A stretch of 8,952 nucleotides of DNA from RGIG2206 sp045540915 (lineage in GTDB: Bacteria; Bacillota; Clostridia; Oscillospirales; Acutalibacteraceae). The DNA lies in NCBI GenBank assembly GCA_045540915.1, contig JAZQID010000100.1:1-8952 (forward strand), read 5' to 3'. Every line of letters begins with the position of its first letter. Position 1 is the stretch's first letter. Both the position numbers and the translations under genes were made by a program. This document shows, piece after piece, positions 1 to 6,206 of the stretch. The notes beneath the pieces are model-generated. The model saw nothing but the letters and a program-made list of their open reading frames with translations. It made no database searches and was not told where the DNA came from.

Positions 1-1458
1 ACAAAAATGCTCTGCATCGCTGACAGCGAGAAGCCCATCGCCGTTGCAGGCGTTATGGGCGGCGAATATTCGGGTATCTTCGACGATACCAACACCATCG
101 TTTTTGAATCGGCCTGCTTTAACGGCGCATCGGTCAGAACCACCGCAAAGGCTCTCGGTATGCGTACCGATGCATCATCGCGTTACGAAAAGGGGCTGCC
201 TGCTCAGCTTTGCGAGCACGCACTTGACCGCGCCTGCGAGCTTATCACTATGCTCGGCGCAGGTAAGGTAGTCTCGGGCTACGTTGATTGCCGTCATTTC
301 GACGAAGCGCCCAAGACGGTCTGCTTTGAGCCGGAGTGGACCAACCGATTCCTTGGCACCGATATCCCTGAGGAGCGCATGGTCGAGATACTGACCGGAC
401 TCGGCTTCAAGGTGGAAAACGGAGTAATCACCGTTCCCTATTTCCGCACCGATATCGAGCACAAGGCCGATATTGCCGAGGAGATCGCGCGTATCTACGG
501 ATACGACATCATTCCCGATTCCTCCATCAACGGAAAGGCAAACGGCAAGTTCACCCTTGAGCAGAAGTTTGAGCGTAAAATAACCGAAACGATGATCGCA
601 AAGGGCTATTCCCAGATAATGACCTATTCCTTCATCAGCCCCAAGGAGTACGACCTTGTCAATATGCCTGCCGACTCGGATGCTCGCAGATCGGTCAAGA
701 TCAGCAATCCTCTCGGCGAGGAGACCTCCATAATGCGCACAACTGCCCTTCCCTCGATGCTTGAGATACTGGCACTCAACTACAACCGCAGAAATGCTTC
801 GGTCAAGATGTTCGAGATTGCCAAGGAGTACATTCCTCGCGGCGACGACGAGCTTCCCATAGAGCGCAAGAAGCTTATACTCGGCGGTTACGGTGACGGA
901 GTTGACTTCTTCAAGATGAAGGGTGCAGTCGAGGTGTTGCTTGACGGGCTGAACATCGTTGGATATGAATTTAACGCCCTGACCGATGCCTACGCTTATC
1001 ATCCGGGCAGAACGGCTGAGATATCCGTTGACGGCAAGGTCATCGGTGTCATCGGCGAAATTCATCCAAAGGTTGCCGATAACTACGACATCAATGCAAA
1101 GGTCTACACCGCTGAACTTGACCTTGAGATAATGCTTGAGAGCGTCGGTGCCGAGCGCACCTACAGGGCTCTGCCCAAGTTCCCTGCGGTCACGCGCGAC
1201 CTCGCCATCCTCTGCGACCGCGACCTGCCTGTTGCCGCCATCAAGACCATCATCGTCAACAACGTCGGTGCCCTGCTTGAGAAGGTCGAGCTCTTCGACG
1301 TCTATCAGGGAAGTCAGATCCCCGAGGACAAGAAGAGCGTTGCGTACACCTTTACGATGCGCTCCGAGAACTCCACCCTCAGCGACAAGCAGTGTGACAA
1401 GATAGTTCGCAAGATCGTTGCCGACCTCGAAAACATCGGCGCACAGATCCGTTCATAA
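1..1458 (+). CDS. pheT: Phenylalanyl-tRNA synthetase beta subunit, C-terminal part (5' truncated by window)
   Basis: PheT is the beta chain of the cytoplasmic (alpha-beta)2 enzyme that charges tRNA-Phe; the alpha chain holds the active site and beta contributes editing and tRNA binding. The frame is open from base 1 (Thr-Lys before the first visible Met), so the ATG at 7 is internal. The 485 visible residues are roughly the last 60% of a family protein of about 800. Counting from the Met at 7, residues 1-60 carry the end of the B3/B4 editing domain (IADSEKPIAVAGVMGG is typical). Residues about 105-175 are the B5 domain, 185-385 the catalytic-like core, and 388-483 the FDX-ACB anticodon-binding domain (FPAVTRDLAI, ending in ENIGAQIRS). 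pheS would be expected upstream, outside the window. The gene ends 7 bases before a strong terminator and converges with the lipoprotein gene at 1522-2337. Family assignment is secure. Confidence 0.97.
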   Translation, partial: TKMLCIADSEKPIAVAGVMGGEYSGIFDDTNTIVFESACFNGASVRTTAKALGMRTDASSRYEKGLPAQLCEHALDRACELITMLGAGKVVSGYVDCRHFDEAPKTVCFEPEWTNRFLGTDIPEERMVEILTGLGFKVENGVITVPYFRTDIEHKADIAEEIARIYGYDIIPDSSINGKANGKFTLEQKFERKITETMIAKGYSQIMTYSFISPKEYDLVNMPADSDARRSVKISNPLGEETSIMRTTALPSMLEILALNYNRRNASVKMFEIAKEYIPRGDDELPIERKKLILGGYGDGVDFFKMKGAVEVLLDGLNIVGYEFNALTDAYAYHPGRTAEISVDGKVIGVIGEIHPKVADNYDINAKVYTAELDLEIMLESVGAERTYRALPKFPAVTRDLAILCDRDLPVAAIKTIIVNNVGALLEKVELFDVYQGSQIPEDKKSVAYTFTMRSENSTLSDKQCDKIVRKIVADLENIGAQIRS

Positions 1459-1465
1459 CAGCAGT

Positions 1466-1503
1466 AAAAAATCAGGAGCAGGAAAACCTGCTCCTGATTT
1501 TTT
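1466..1503. terminator. Bidirectional intrinsic terminator between pheT and the convergent lipoprotein gene
   Basis: A perfect 17-bp stem (1466-1482 pairing with 1487-1503) closes a 4-base AAAA loop. The arms begin with six A and end with six T, so a G+C-rich stem followed by a U-run is produced on either strand. It sits 7 bases after the pheT stop and 18 bases after the stop of the minus-strand gene ending at 1522, so it should serve both. It is nearly identical to the hairpin at 3931-3974. Confidence 0.93.
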
Positions 1504-1521
1504 AGGTTTATTTATGTAGTT

Positions 1522-2337
1522 TTATTTCAATTTTACTTTTTGAAATTTCAAATCTTTCACAAACTCTTCAAACGGCAAATTATTTCCCTCATGAGACGTT
1601 ATTTTAACAATTATTTCATTTTTATATAAAAATGAATAATTTATCCTACTGTCTCCAAATGTTATAACTTTTCCATCTATGACGTAATTGTCATCTTGTT
1701 TCCATCCTTGTTTTTTTCGTTCTTCCCATGTTTTACCATAATTTAAAGCGCCTTTTCCATTGACATAATTCCACAGATTACTTTTAGCATCTTTTGCCTC
1801 ATCTTTTTCAAGATAATAAAGATGGATGGTTAACAAAGCACCTTCCTCATCTTTATACAAATAACTATATCCATGTCCTTCATAATCCATTTCAAATCTC
1901 GTAGCAACCACATACTCATCAGTGCCCGCCAATGTAAATTTCTTGTTTTTATAATATGGTACATAAATATATCCATCTTCTATTATAGGTTCCAGCATAG
2001 TTTTAAACTGTCCATCCTTATAAGAAACCGGATCCGTTTCATTTATCCACTTGATAAATTCTTCAACATCGACAAAACGCTCATTATCAAACTTATATTT
2101 ATATTGTCTAACTCCTCCAAGAGTTGATTGCATAGTTACACTATTAGTGGGTACTGTGCTTGACTCTATATTTGTCGAACTGTTTTCTGTAACAAATGTG
2201 TTAGTAGAGGATGTTCCTGTTGCAGAACTATTAGATATAGCTACATTTGAATTCTTATCAGCAGAGTATGAGTTGTTACAGGATGTCAATATAGATAACA
2301 TAACTACAGTTGCAAGTATGAACGAACATTTGTGCAT
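1522..2337 (-). CDS. Predicted lipoprotein of unknown function
   Basis: A 271-residue protein that I do not recognise. The N-terminus is a lipoprotein signal: charged start, hydrophobic residues about 5-17, then LTSC with the lipidated Cys at 20. It should therefore be anchored on the outer face of the cytoplasmic membrane. Residues about 21-75 are a low-complexity Ser/Thr/Asn linker, typical of a tether through the cell wall. Residues about 78-271 look like a compact domain rich in Tyr, Lys and acidic residues (FVDVEEFIKWINETDP, then DGYIYVPYYKNKKF, ending LPFEEFVKDLKFQ). The ATG at 2337 has a good site (AAGGGGG) 6 bases upstream. It is the last gene of a minus-strand AT-rich group and is 122 bases from the next gene, with no terminator seen between them, so co-transcription is possible. 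Surface location is well supported; the role is unknown. Confidence 0.88.
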   Translation of the reverse strand: MHKCSFILATVVMLSILTSCNNSYSADKNSNVAISNSSATGTSSTNTFVTENSSTNIESSTVPTNSVTMQSTLGGVRQYKYKFDNERFVDVEEFIKWINETDPVSYKDGQFKTMLEPIIEDGYIYVPYYKNKKFTLAGTDEYVVATRFEMDYEGHGYSYLYKDEEGALLTIHLYYLEKDEAKDAKSNLWNYVNGKGALNYGKTWEERKKQGWKQDDNYVIDGKVITFGDSRINYSFLYKNEIIVKITSHEGNNLPFEEFVKDLKFQKVKLK

Positions 2338-2343
2338 AAATAT

Positions 2344-2350
2344 CCCCCTT
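2344..2350 (-). promoter_or_regulatory. Ribosome binding site AAGGGGG for the lipoprotein at 1522-2337
   Basis: Read on the minus strand this is AAGGGGG, 6 bases before the ATG at 2337. It differs from the AAGGAG-type sites of the flanking genes but can still pair with the 16S rRNA tail through one G-U wobble. Confidence 0.75.
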
Positions 2351-2459
2351 TGCTTCAGGCAAATAATTTCTCTGATCGTTATTGATACATAGCATTAACA
2401 AAATGAAATTTAATAGGCGGTGTACTTAAGGAATCATTTTGTTTGGTAGATAACCAATA

Positions 2460-3359
2460 CTAATAAACGATCACCTTGGTTATATGCTCTATATTCTTGT
2501 TCAATTCGTTTAGAACACGCCAAATCATCTCCGGCTCACAGCCTCCGAAATCAATATGAATCTGCGCTGCATATCGGTCTTCGCTTGACAACACCGATTC
2601 ACCGATATAATGAATATAGCCATCGTCTTCATCACCGCATTTATCCTGCTGTTCGCACACAAATGCGCCCAAAACGGCATCCAGTTTTTGCAGGTGTTTT
2701 TGCTTTACTATATGCGAGAATTTAATATTAAAAGTCGTGTCCGGATAATCTTCGCCAAAGATCTCATAGAGAAATCTCAGTCGTTTATCAGCTGTGTCAC
2801 GGGAGGCTCGAGAGGATGTCTCTTGTTTGTACAATATAGGTTGCATTTTTAGATCTAAAATCCTAAATTGACAAATGGGCGACAGAAGTAACCGCGTCAA
2901 GTTTCCGTCTACGATCAATTTGTTTATCTCTTCTTCGCTAGACCTATTTGAAACTTCCCAATAAACACTCATATGGCCGGTAATCACAAGAACAAAATTG
3001 CCGCTATAGGGGTCAGTATCTGTATAATGCTCCCGAAAAATTGACCCGACAACACGTATTTTACGCTTTTCAAAAACAGAGTACGGATGAACCGCCCTAA
3101 AATCATCTGGATTCAGCTCCCACATTTTCGTCGATAGAGAAATCCAATAATTACCAGACCCATATCCCGCTTTTTGAAGTTTTTTTGATATTTTAGGATA
3201 TAATTTTTCATAAAATTGAGCTTCAATCTCCGCAGGGATCGTCACGCTTTCCCCACCAACAAAAGTTAGTTGAAATGTATACAACCTAATACCCTCTCCC
3301 TCCAGTTCTTTTAACTCATCTAACTTACCACTTACAGAGATAGTAGTACCAGTTTTCAT
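2460..3359 (-). CDS. Hypothetical protein, no recognised domain
   Basis: A 299-residue protein from the ATG at 3359. I do not recognise the family. No signal peptide or membrane segment is seen, so it is probably cytoplasmic. Residues about 1-45 look beta-rich (TISVSGKLDELKEL, then LYTFQLTFVGGESVTIPAEI). The middle contains further hydrophobic strands (KIRVVGSIFREHY, NFVLVITGHM), and the end has a helical stretch (MIWRVLNELNKNIEHITKV). The next Met downstream is near residue 79, so the 3359 start is the only reasonable one, although an in-frame TTG precedes it at 3362. No good ribosome binding site precedes it. The start lies 35 bases inside the upstream lipoprotein gene in a different frame, which suggests translational coupling. 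Codon use is AT-rich, like its two neighbours and unlike pheT or the M50 gene. The reading frame is well supported; the function is unknown. Confidence 0.78.
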   Translation of the reverse strand: MKTGTTISVSGKLDELKELEGEGIRLYTFQLTFVGGESVTIPAEIEAQFYEKLYPKISKKLQKAGYGSGNYWISLSTKMWELNPDDFRAVHPYSVFEKRKIRVVGSIFREHYTDTDPYSGNFVLVITGHMSVYWEVSNRSSEEEINKLIVDGNLTRLLLSPICQFRILDLKMQPILYKQETSSRASRDTADKRLRFLYEIFGEDYPDTTFNIKFSHIVKQKHLQKLDAVLGAFVCEQQDKCGDEDDGYIHYIGESVLSSEDRYAAQIHIDFGGCEPEMIWRVLNELNKNIEHITKVIVY

Positions 3360-3810
3360 CAAGTTCAGTTATTTCTTGAACATCACCTGTAAAAGGATAG
3401 TGACTTAACATCGCCTCCTCCGGTGTTTCCAAATCTGAATTATCGGGAATATATAATATTGCCTGGCACATTGGTTCATAATAAAACTTAAGCAAAAGGT
3501 AACAGTCATTGTCTGTTTTGTTTCCATTTACATCGTTAGAATAATACAAATACATTACTCCGATCTTCCGGCATTTTTTGAAAACCTCAAGTTCCTCCTC
3601 TGCTAATCCTTCTACCTCTTTTAATTCATACACCGATATTGGATGTGAAAGGTTTTTACTTATCGTGATATCGGCTGCTTCCTTTAACAAATCGAAATTT
3701 TCTGCAACAATAGTTTTAACCTCGTCAGGATCATATTGTTTCTGACACCCGCAAAGCAATAACATTAATATCACAAGTATTGCCGATAATATTTTATACC
3801 TTTTGTTCAA
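3325..3810 (-). CDS. Small predicted lipoprotein of unknown function, TTG start
   Basis: A 161-residue protein. Residues 1-22 form a lipoprotein signal: basic MNKRYK, a long Ile/Leu/Val core, then LCGC with the lipidated Cys at 22. The remaining 139 residues are acidic and unassigned (helical AENFDLLKEAADITISKNL, then beta-rich IGVMYLYYSND and CYLLLKFYYEP, ending in aromatic WYYYLCKW). It should be tethered outside the membrane. The start codon is TTG at 3810. It is chosen because a strong site (AAGGGGGG at 3818-3825) lies 7 bases upstream and the signal peptide begins there. It is the first gene of the AT-rich group and has a good promoter upstream. Its last 35 bases overlap the next gene. 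I do not recognise a family for the mature domain. Confidence 0.85.
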   Translation of the reverse strand: MNKRYKILSAILVILMLLLCGCQKQYDPDEVKTIVAENFDLLKEAADITISKNLSHPISVYELKEVEGLAEEELEVFKKCRKIGVMYLYYSNDVNGNKTDNDCYLLLKFYYEPMCQAILYIPDNSDLETPEEAMLSHYPFTGDVQEITELDENWYYYLCKW

Positions 3811-3817
3811 TTAAGTG

Positions 3818-3825
3818 CCCCCCTT
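3818..3825 (-). promoter_or_regulatory. Ribosome binding site AAGGGGGG that fixes a TTG start
   Basis: Read on the minus strand, AAGGGGGG lies 7 bases before the TTG at 3810. No ATG or GTG is available at a suitable distance, so this site decides the unusual start codon. Confidence 0.75.
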
Positions 3826-3851
3826 ATGCATTAAACATATCCTTTGGTTAT

Positions 3852-3880
3852 ATGATACTACACGCGATAAGAGCTTTCAA
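3852..3880 (-). promoter_or_regulatory. Sigma-A-type promoter for the lipoprotein group
   Basis: On the minus strand a -35 of TTGAAA (3880-3875) and a -10 of TATCAT (3857-3852) are separated by exactly 17 bases. Each hexamer matches the consensus at 5 of 6 positions. Transcription would start about 30 bases before the TTG codon at 3810 and run into the genes 3325-3810 and 2460-3359, perhaps also 1522-2337. Confidence 0.7.
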
Positions 3881-3930
3881 CGACTGTCTTTTATCCATTA
3901 TTAAACTTTTTTTATCTAAAATTATATTCA

Positions 3931-3974
3931 TACAAAAAATCAGGGGCAGGTTTCCCTGCCCCTGATTTTTTGTA
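3931..3974. terminator. Intrinsic terminator of the M23/M50 operon, overlapping the M50 coding end
   Basis: A perfect 20-bp stem (3931-3950 with 3955-3974) closes a 4-base loop (GAAA when read on the minus strand). The minus-strand transcript ends the stem in a U-run followed by more A+T. The M50 stop codon (3942-3940) lies inside the distal arm. The core of the hairpin repeats that at 1466-1503. Confidence 0.9.
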
Positions 3975-4530
3975 TCAATTGTATGCTCAAAAGGTATATT
4001 CCTGCGACCAGCAGGGACGGATTTTGCATTTTCATCAGCAAGAACCCACCGAGAACAGCGCAAGATGTACCTACCACACAGGAGATGGCGAACATCGCCC
4101 TGTCGGTTGCCCTCTCGCTCAATATGTGCGACAGCAATCTGCGCAAGGCATCACCGCCATCAAGTCCGTTGCAAGGCAAAAGGTTAAAGGCGCCGCAGAC
4201 AAGCTGAATCGAGGCAAAGGATGGCGCAACATTTCGCAGTACCGCCCAAAGCAATATATTCACCGCAGGGCCTGAAACGGCGACGGCAAGGCTTGCTCTC
4301 TCCTCTGTCAAAGACGGGCTGACTATCTGTATCCCCCAAGGGCATAAGCGCAAGGCGGAAATTTTACCATTGGTAAGCAGTATCGCTATAATATGCCCAA
4401 GCTCGTGCACACAGCAGGCGGCAAGGGCGGGCAACATTACTCCCATTCGGTCAACGGCAAGCATCAGGGAGATCATCAGTGTGCCGAAATAGTCGATCTC
4501 GATCTTCAAACGTCCCAATCGAAAGTTCAC
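3940..4530 (-). CDS. M50 family intramembrane (site-2) metalloprotease, SpoIVFB-like
   Basis: A 196-residue hydrophobic protein of the site-2 protease family, which cuts substrates within the membrane using zinc. The motif HELGH (His42, Glu43, His46) provides two zinc ligands and the catalytic Glu. The second family motif NLLPCNGLDGG (116-126) supplies the third ligand, Asp124. Hydrophobic segments lie at about 15-28, 31-53, 80-98, 108-120, 146-166 and 172-185. In Bacillus, SpoIVFB of this family cleaves pro-sigma-K, and its gene follows spoIVFA as here. The start is GTG at 4530, overlapping the TGA of the M23 gene by 4 bases, which implies coupled translation. The size is short compared with SpoIVFB (nearly 290 residues) because no C-terminal CBS domain follows. 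The last 11 codons lie within the terminator. The protease family is certain; a sporulation role is inferred from the neighbour. Confidence 0.92.
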   Translation of the reverse strand: MNFRLGRLKIEIDYFGTLMISLMLAVDRMGVMLPALAACCVHELGHIIAILLTNGKISALRLCPWGIQIVSPSLTEERASLAVAVSGPAVNILLWAVLRNVAPSFASIQLVCGAFNLLPCNGLDGGDALRRLLSHILSERATDRAMFAISCVVGTSCAVLGGFLLMKMQNPSLLVAGIYLLSIQLIQKIRGRETCP

Positions 4531-5339
4531 GCGGTATAAAGCTTGGTCAGGTAATAATGCGGATCGATGCGTATTCCGTTGACCCTTATCTCAAAATGGA
4601 GATGGGGTCCCGTCGACCAGCCTGTACTGCCTGCAAGAGCGATGACCTGACCTTTTTCGACGGTGTCTCCCACCTCAACAAGCAGCTTTGAACAATGTGC
4701 GTAAATGGTGACAAGTCCGTCACCGTGGTCTATGGTTACAAACTTGCCGTAGTCATAGCTTTCTTTTGCCTTTACGACGGTACCGCCCAGGGCAGCATAT
4801 ATTTTATCCCCCGTGTTTGCGCCGATGTCAATGCCCGAATGCATCGCGTAGTTGCCTGTTACGGGGTTGGTGCGATAGCCAAACTCGGAGGTAACATTTG
4901 TAGACCCGATCGGCATACACATCTCGTTGACGGCAAGCTTATTGCTCGAAAGGGTTCTTATCTCGGCAAGGTCAAAGACGCAGGCTTCGGCCGATTCTTC
5001 GGAGTATTCGGCGTATGCGTCCACGTTCTCGTAGTCGACGTAGGCGGCTGTTTCTTTTGACGTTTGAGGATCGGTCTCATCTTCCTTTTTCTGCTTTTCG
5101 ACCTCGTCGAGAACCGTATCGGTTGAAGTGGTCTGGTTCAGTTTTTTGGTCAGGTCGTCCTTAAAGGAGGCATAGGCGTCTCCACCGAAAAACTTAAAGC
5201 CGAACAGGGCTATAAGCACTACGACAAAATATATCGTCTGGTCCAAAAGCAGATCGAAAAAATTGCGCTTGCGCTCCTTTTTTGCCGACTCAACAGGCAC
5301 TTGAGGTTCCCCTGCCTCCTGCCAGTTCCAATCTTCCAT
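4527..5339 (-). CDS. Membrane-anchored M23 (LytM) peptidase, SpoIVFA-like
   Basis: A 270-residue single-pass membrane protein. Residues 1-33 are cytoplasmic and charged, about 35-51 are a membrane helix, about 55-115 an acidic, Lys-rich linker, and about 148-262 an M23/LytM domain outside the membrane. All metal and catalytic residues of the family are present: His167 and Asp171 (HSGID), His215 (YAHCS), and His246/His248 (HLHFE). It could therefore be an active peptidoglycan endopeptidase rather than a degenerate scaffold. The layout (short N-terminus, one helix, LytM domain, followed by an M50 protease) is that of SpoIVFA, which in Bacillus holds SpoIVFB inactive until forespore signalling. 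An in-frame ATG at 5345 lies one base from the ribosome binding site, too close, so the ATG at 5339 is chosen. An envelope hydrolase unrelated to sporulation is the main alternative. Confidence 0.9.
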   Translation of the reverse strand: MEDWNWQEAGEPQVPVESAKKERKRNFFDLLLDQTIYFVVVLIALFGFKFFGGDAYASFKDDLTKKLNQTTSTDTVLDEVEKQKKEDETDPQTSKETAAYVDYENVDAYAEYSEESAEACVFDLAEIRTLSSNKLAVNEMCMPIGSTNVTSEFGYRTNPVTGNYAMHSGIDIGANTGDKIYAALGGTVVKAKESYDYGKFVTIDHGDGLVTIYAHCSKLLVEVGDTVEKGQVIALAGSTGWSTGPHLHFEIRVNGIRIDPHYYLTKLYTA

Positions 5340-5346
5340 TTTCATT

Positions 5347-5353
5347 CCTCCCC
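5347..5353 (-). promoter_or_regulatory. Ribosome binding site GGGGAGG that decides the M23 start
   Basis: On the minus strand GGGGAGG is 1 base from the ATG at 5345 but 7 bases from the ATG at 5339. Normal spacing therefore selects the second Met and removes two residues from the longest open frame. Confidence 0.8.
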
Positions 5354-5360
5354 ATCACGC

Positions 5361-5375
5361 ACGATACTATATCGT
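5361..5375. repeat. Short inverted repeat upstream of the M23/M50 operon
   Basis: ACGATA and TATCGT flank a 3-base CTA spacer, 22 bases before the M23 start codon. On the minus strand a -10-like TATAGT (5371-5366) lies inside it, but I see no convincing -35 at 16-18 bases. It may be an operator, a promoter element for a sporulation sigma factor, or chance. Confidence 0.35.
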
Positions 5376-5398
5376 TATGCTTGAAGAGAAAAGAAAAT

Positions 5399-5426
5399 GA
5401 CCGAATCGCTCGAAAACGATTCGGTC
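5399..5426 (-). terminator. Intrinsic terminator of the gene at 5439-6179
   Basis: A perfect 10-bp stem (5399-5408 with 5417-5426) with an 8-base loop begins 12 bases after the stop at 5439. On the minus strand it is followed by a T-rich run (TCATTTTCTTTT). It separates this gene from the M23/M50 operon. Confidence 0.8.
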
Positions 5427-5438
5427 TGATTTGTTTGT

Positions 5439-6179
5439 TTATTTTCCCTTGCTGACGACAAATTTCATTATGTTGACAGCGGGCTGACGCAGGTATTTGT
5501 AGTTATTATCAATGAGAGTAAGGAACCTTTCGAACAGTTCTTTATCGTTGCGAAAGGCCTCGCCGATGATGACATAAGTAATAGTGCTCTGTACCTCATA
5601 ATCGCCGTCGGCATAGTACTGGTCGAGCATTCCTGCCATCTTGTTGACCTGCTTTATATCACCGTTCCTGACGGCATCGCGAAGCACGACTGCGGCAGTG
5701 CGGCTGAAGAAATGATCGGGCATAAATCCGCCGTAACGGGCCGTTTCCTCCCTGTACTGATCCTTATATGCAGGAAAAAGGGTCAAAAAGCGGCTGCAGA
5801 AGGTCTCGATACCGGGGGTGACGTCGCCCTTTGCCTTGGTAGGAAGGGGTACGTCGCGCTTGTTCATAGCGACCGACTTGGCAAGGCCAAGGTCATTGTT
5901 CATCGTGTCAAAGAAGTCGTTACCGACCGACTTGGCATCCGCTTCGGTCGACCTGTCGTCAAAAAGATACATCGAGCGGTTGGTAAACTCCAACTGCTCT
6001 TCACCCTTGAGTATTGCGCGGTCAAGAAGGTAGACCTTTCTCTCAGCATCGTAGCTGATGCGGTAAGCATAGTCCTTGTTGACGTAGACGCAGTCCTCGG
6101 CGTCCTGCTTGACAAACTTCTGCGAGGTGAAAATAGGCTTTAACTGTTCAACTATAATATCCAATGCGTTCTCGATCAT
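5439..6179 (-). CDS. Hypothetical soluble protein
   Basis: A 246-residue protein without signal peptide or membrane helix, so cytoplasmic. Residues about 1-75 look mixed alpha/beta (ALDIIVEQLKPIFTSQKF, YAYRISYDAERKVYLLDRA). Residues about 122-246 look entirely helical: FLTLFPAYKDQY, then GFMPDHFFSRTAAVVLRDAV, IKQVNKMAGMLDQYYADGD, and a C-terminal FERFLTLIDNNYKYLRQ. The pattern 'FP..., DHFF..., gD...VQ..I...I' recalls the small helical DUF7674-type domains found in various bacteria. I cannot confirm that, and no function follows from it. The frame extends 25 residues upstream of the chosen ATG, but GGAGG (6186-6190) sits 6 bases before ATG 6179 and the promoter overlaps the extension, so the short form is right. 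It is monocistronic, with its own promoter and terminator. G+C and codon use match pheT and rsmA. Confidence 0.85.
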   Translation of the reverse strand: MIENALDIIVEQLKPIFTSQKFVKQDAEDCVYVNKDYAYRISYDAERKVYLLDRAILKGEEQLEFTNRSMYLFDDRSTEADAKSVGNDFFDTMNNDLGLAKSVAMNKRDVPLPTKAKGDVTPGIETFCSRFLTLFPAYKDQYREETARYGGFMPDHFFSRTAAVVLRDAVRNGDIKQVNKMAGMLDQYYADGDYEVQSTITYVIIGEAFRNDKELFERFLTLIDNNYKYLRQPAVNIMKFVVSKGK

Positions 6180-6185
6180 AACGTT

Positions 6186-6190
6186 CCTCC
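6186..6190 (-). promoter_or_regulatory. Ribosome binding site GGAGG that decides the start at 6179
   Basis: On the minus strand TTGGAGG precedes ATG 6179 with a 6-base spacer. The longer frame from 6254 would start upstream of the -10 element at 6212-6207 and has no such site. Confidence 0.85.
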
Positions 6191-6206
6191 AAAGGTTAAT
6201 ACTCGT

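Noticed and set aside
175..1065. A 296-codon open frame on the minus strand opposite pheT
   Set aside because: It is the shadow of a high-G+C gene with strong codon bias. Its protein shows no family motif, while the plus strand encodes clear PheT domains.
2338..2459. A promoter in the gap before the lipoprotein at 1522-2337
   Set aside because: I found only weak hexamers (for example TATCAA) with poor spacing. The gap also holds no terminator, so read-through from the upstream genes is equally likely.
3325..3368. Programmed ribosomal frameshift joining the small lipoprotein to the next protein
   Set aside because: I see no slippery heptamer followed by a stable structure in the overlap, and the downstream frame has its own ATG.
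3780..3965. A 61-codon plus-strand frame ending in IQKIRGRFPCP, similar to the end of the M50 protein
   Set aside because: The likeness arises because the terminator is palindromic and reads alike on both strands. There is no start site or other support for a gene.
1466..3974. The hairpin pair as terminal inverted repeats of a transposon or MITE-based element
   Set aside because: No transposase or target-site duplication is visible, and each hairpin works as a normal terminator for the flanking gene. Only the weaker idea of insertion at a shared terminator is kept.
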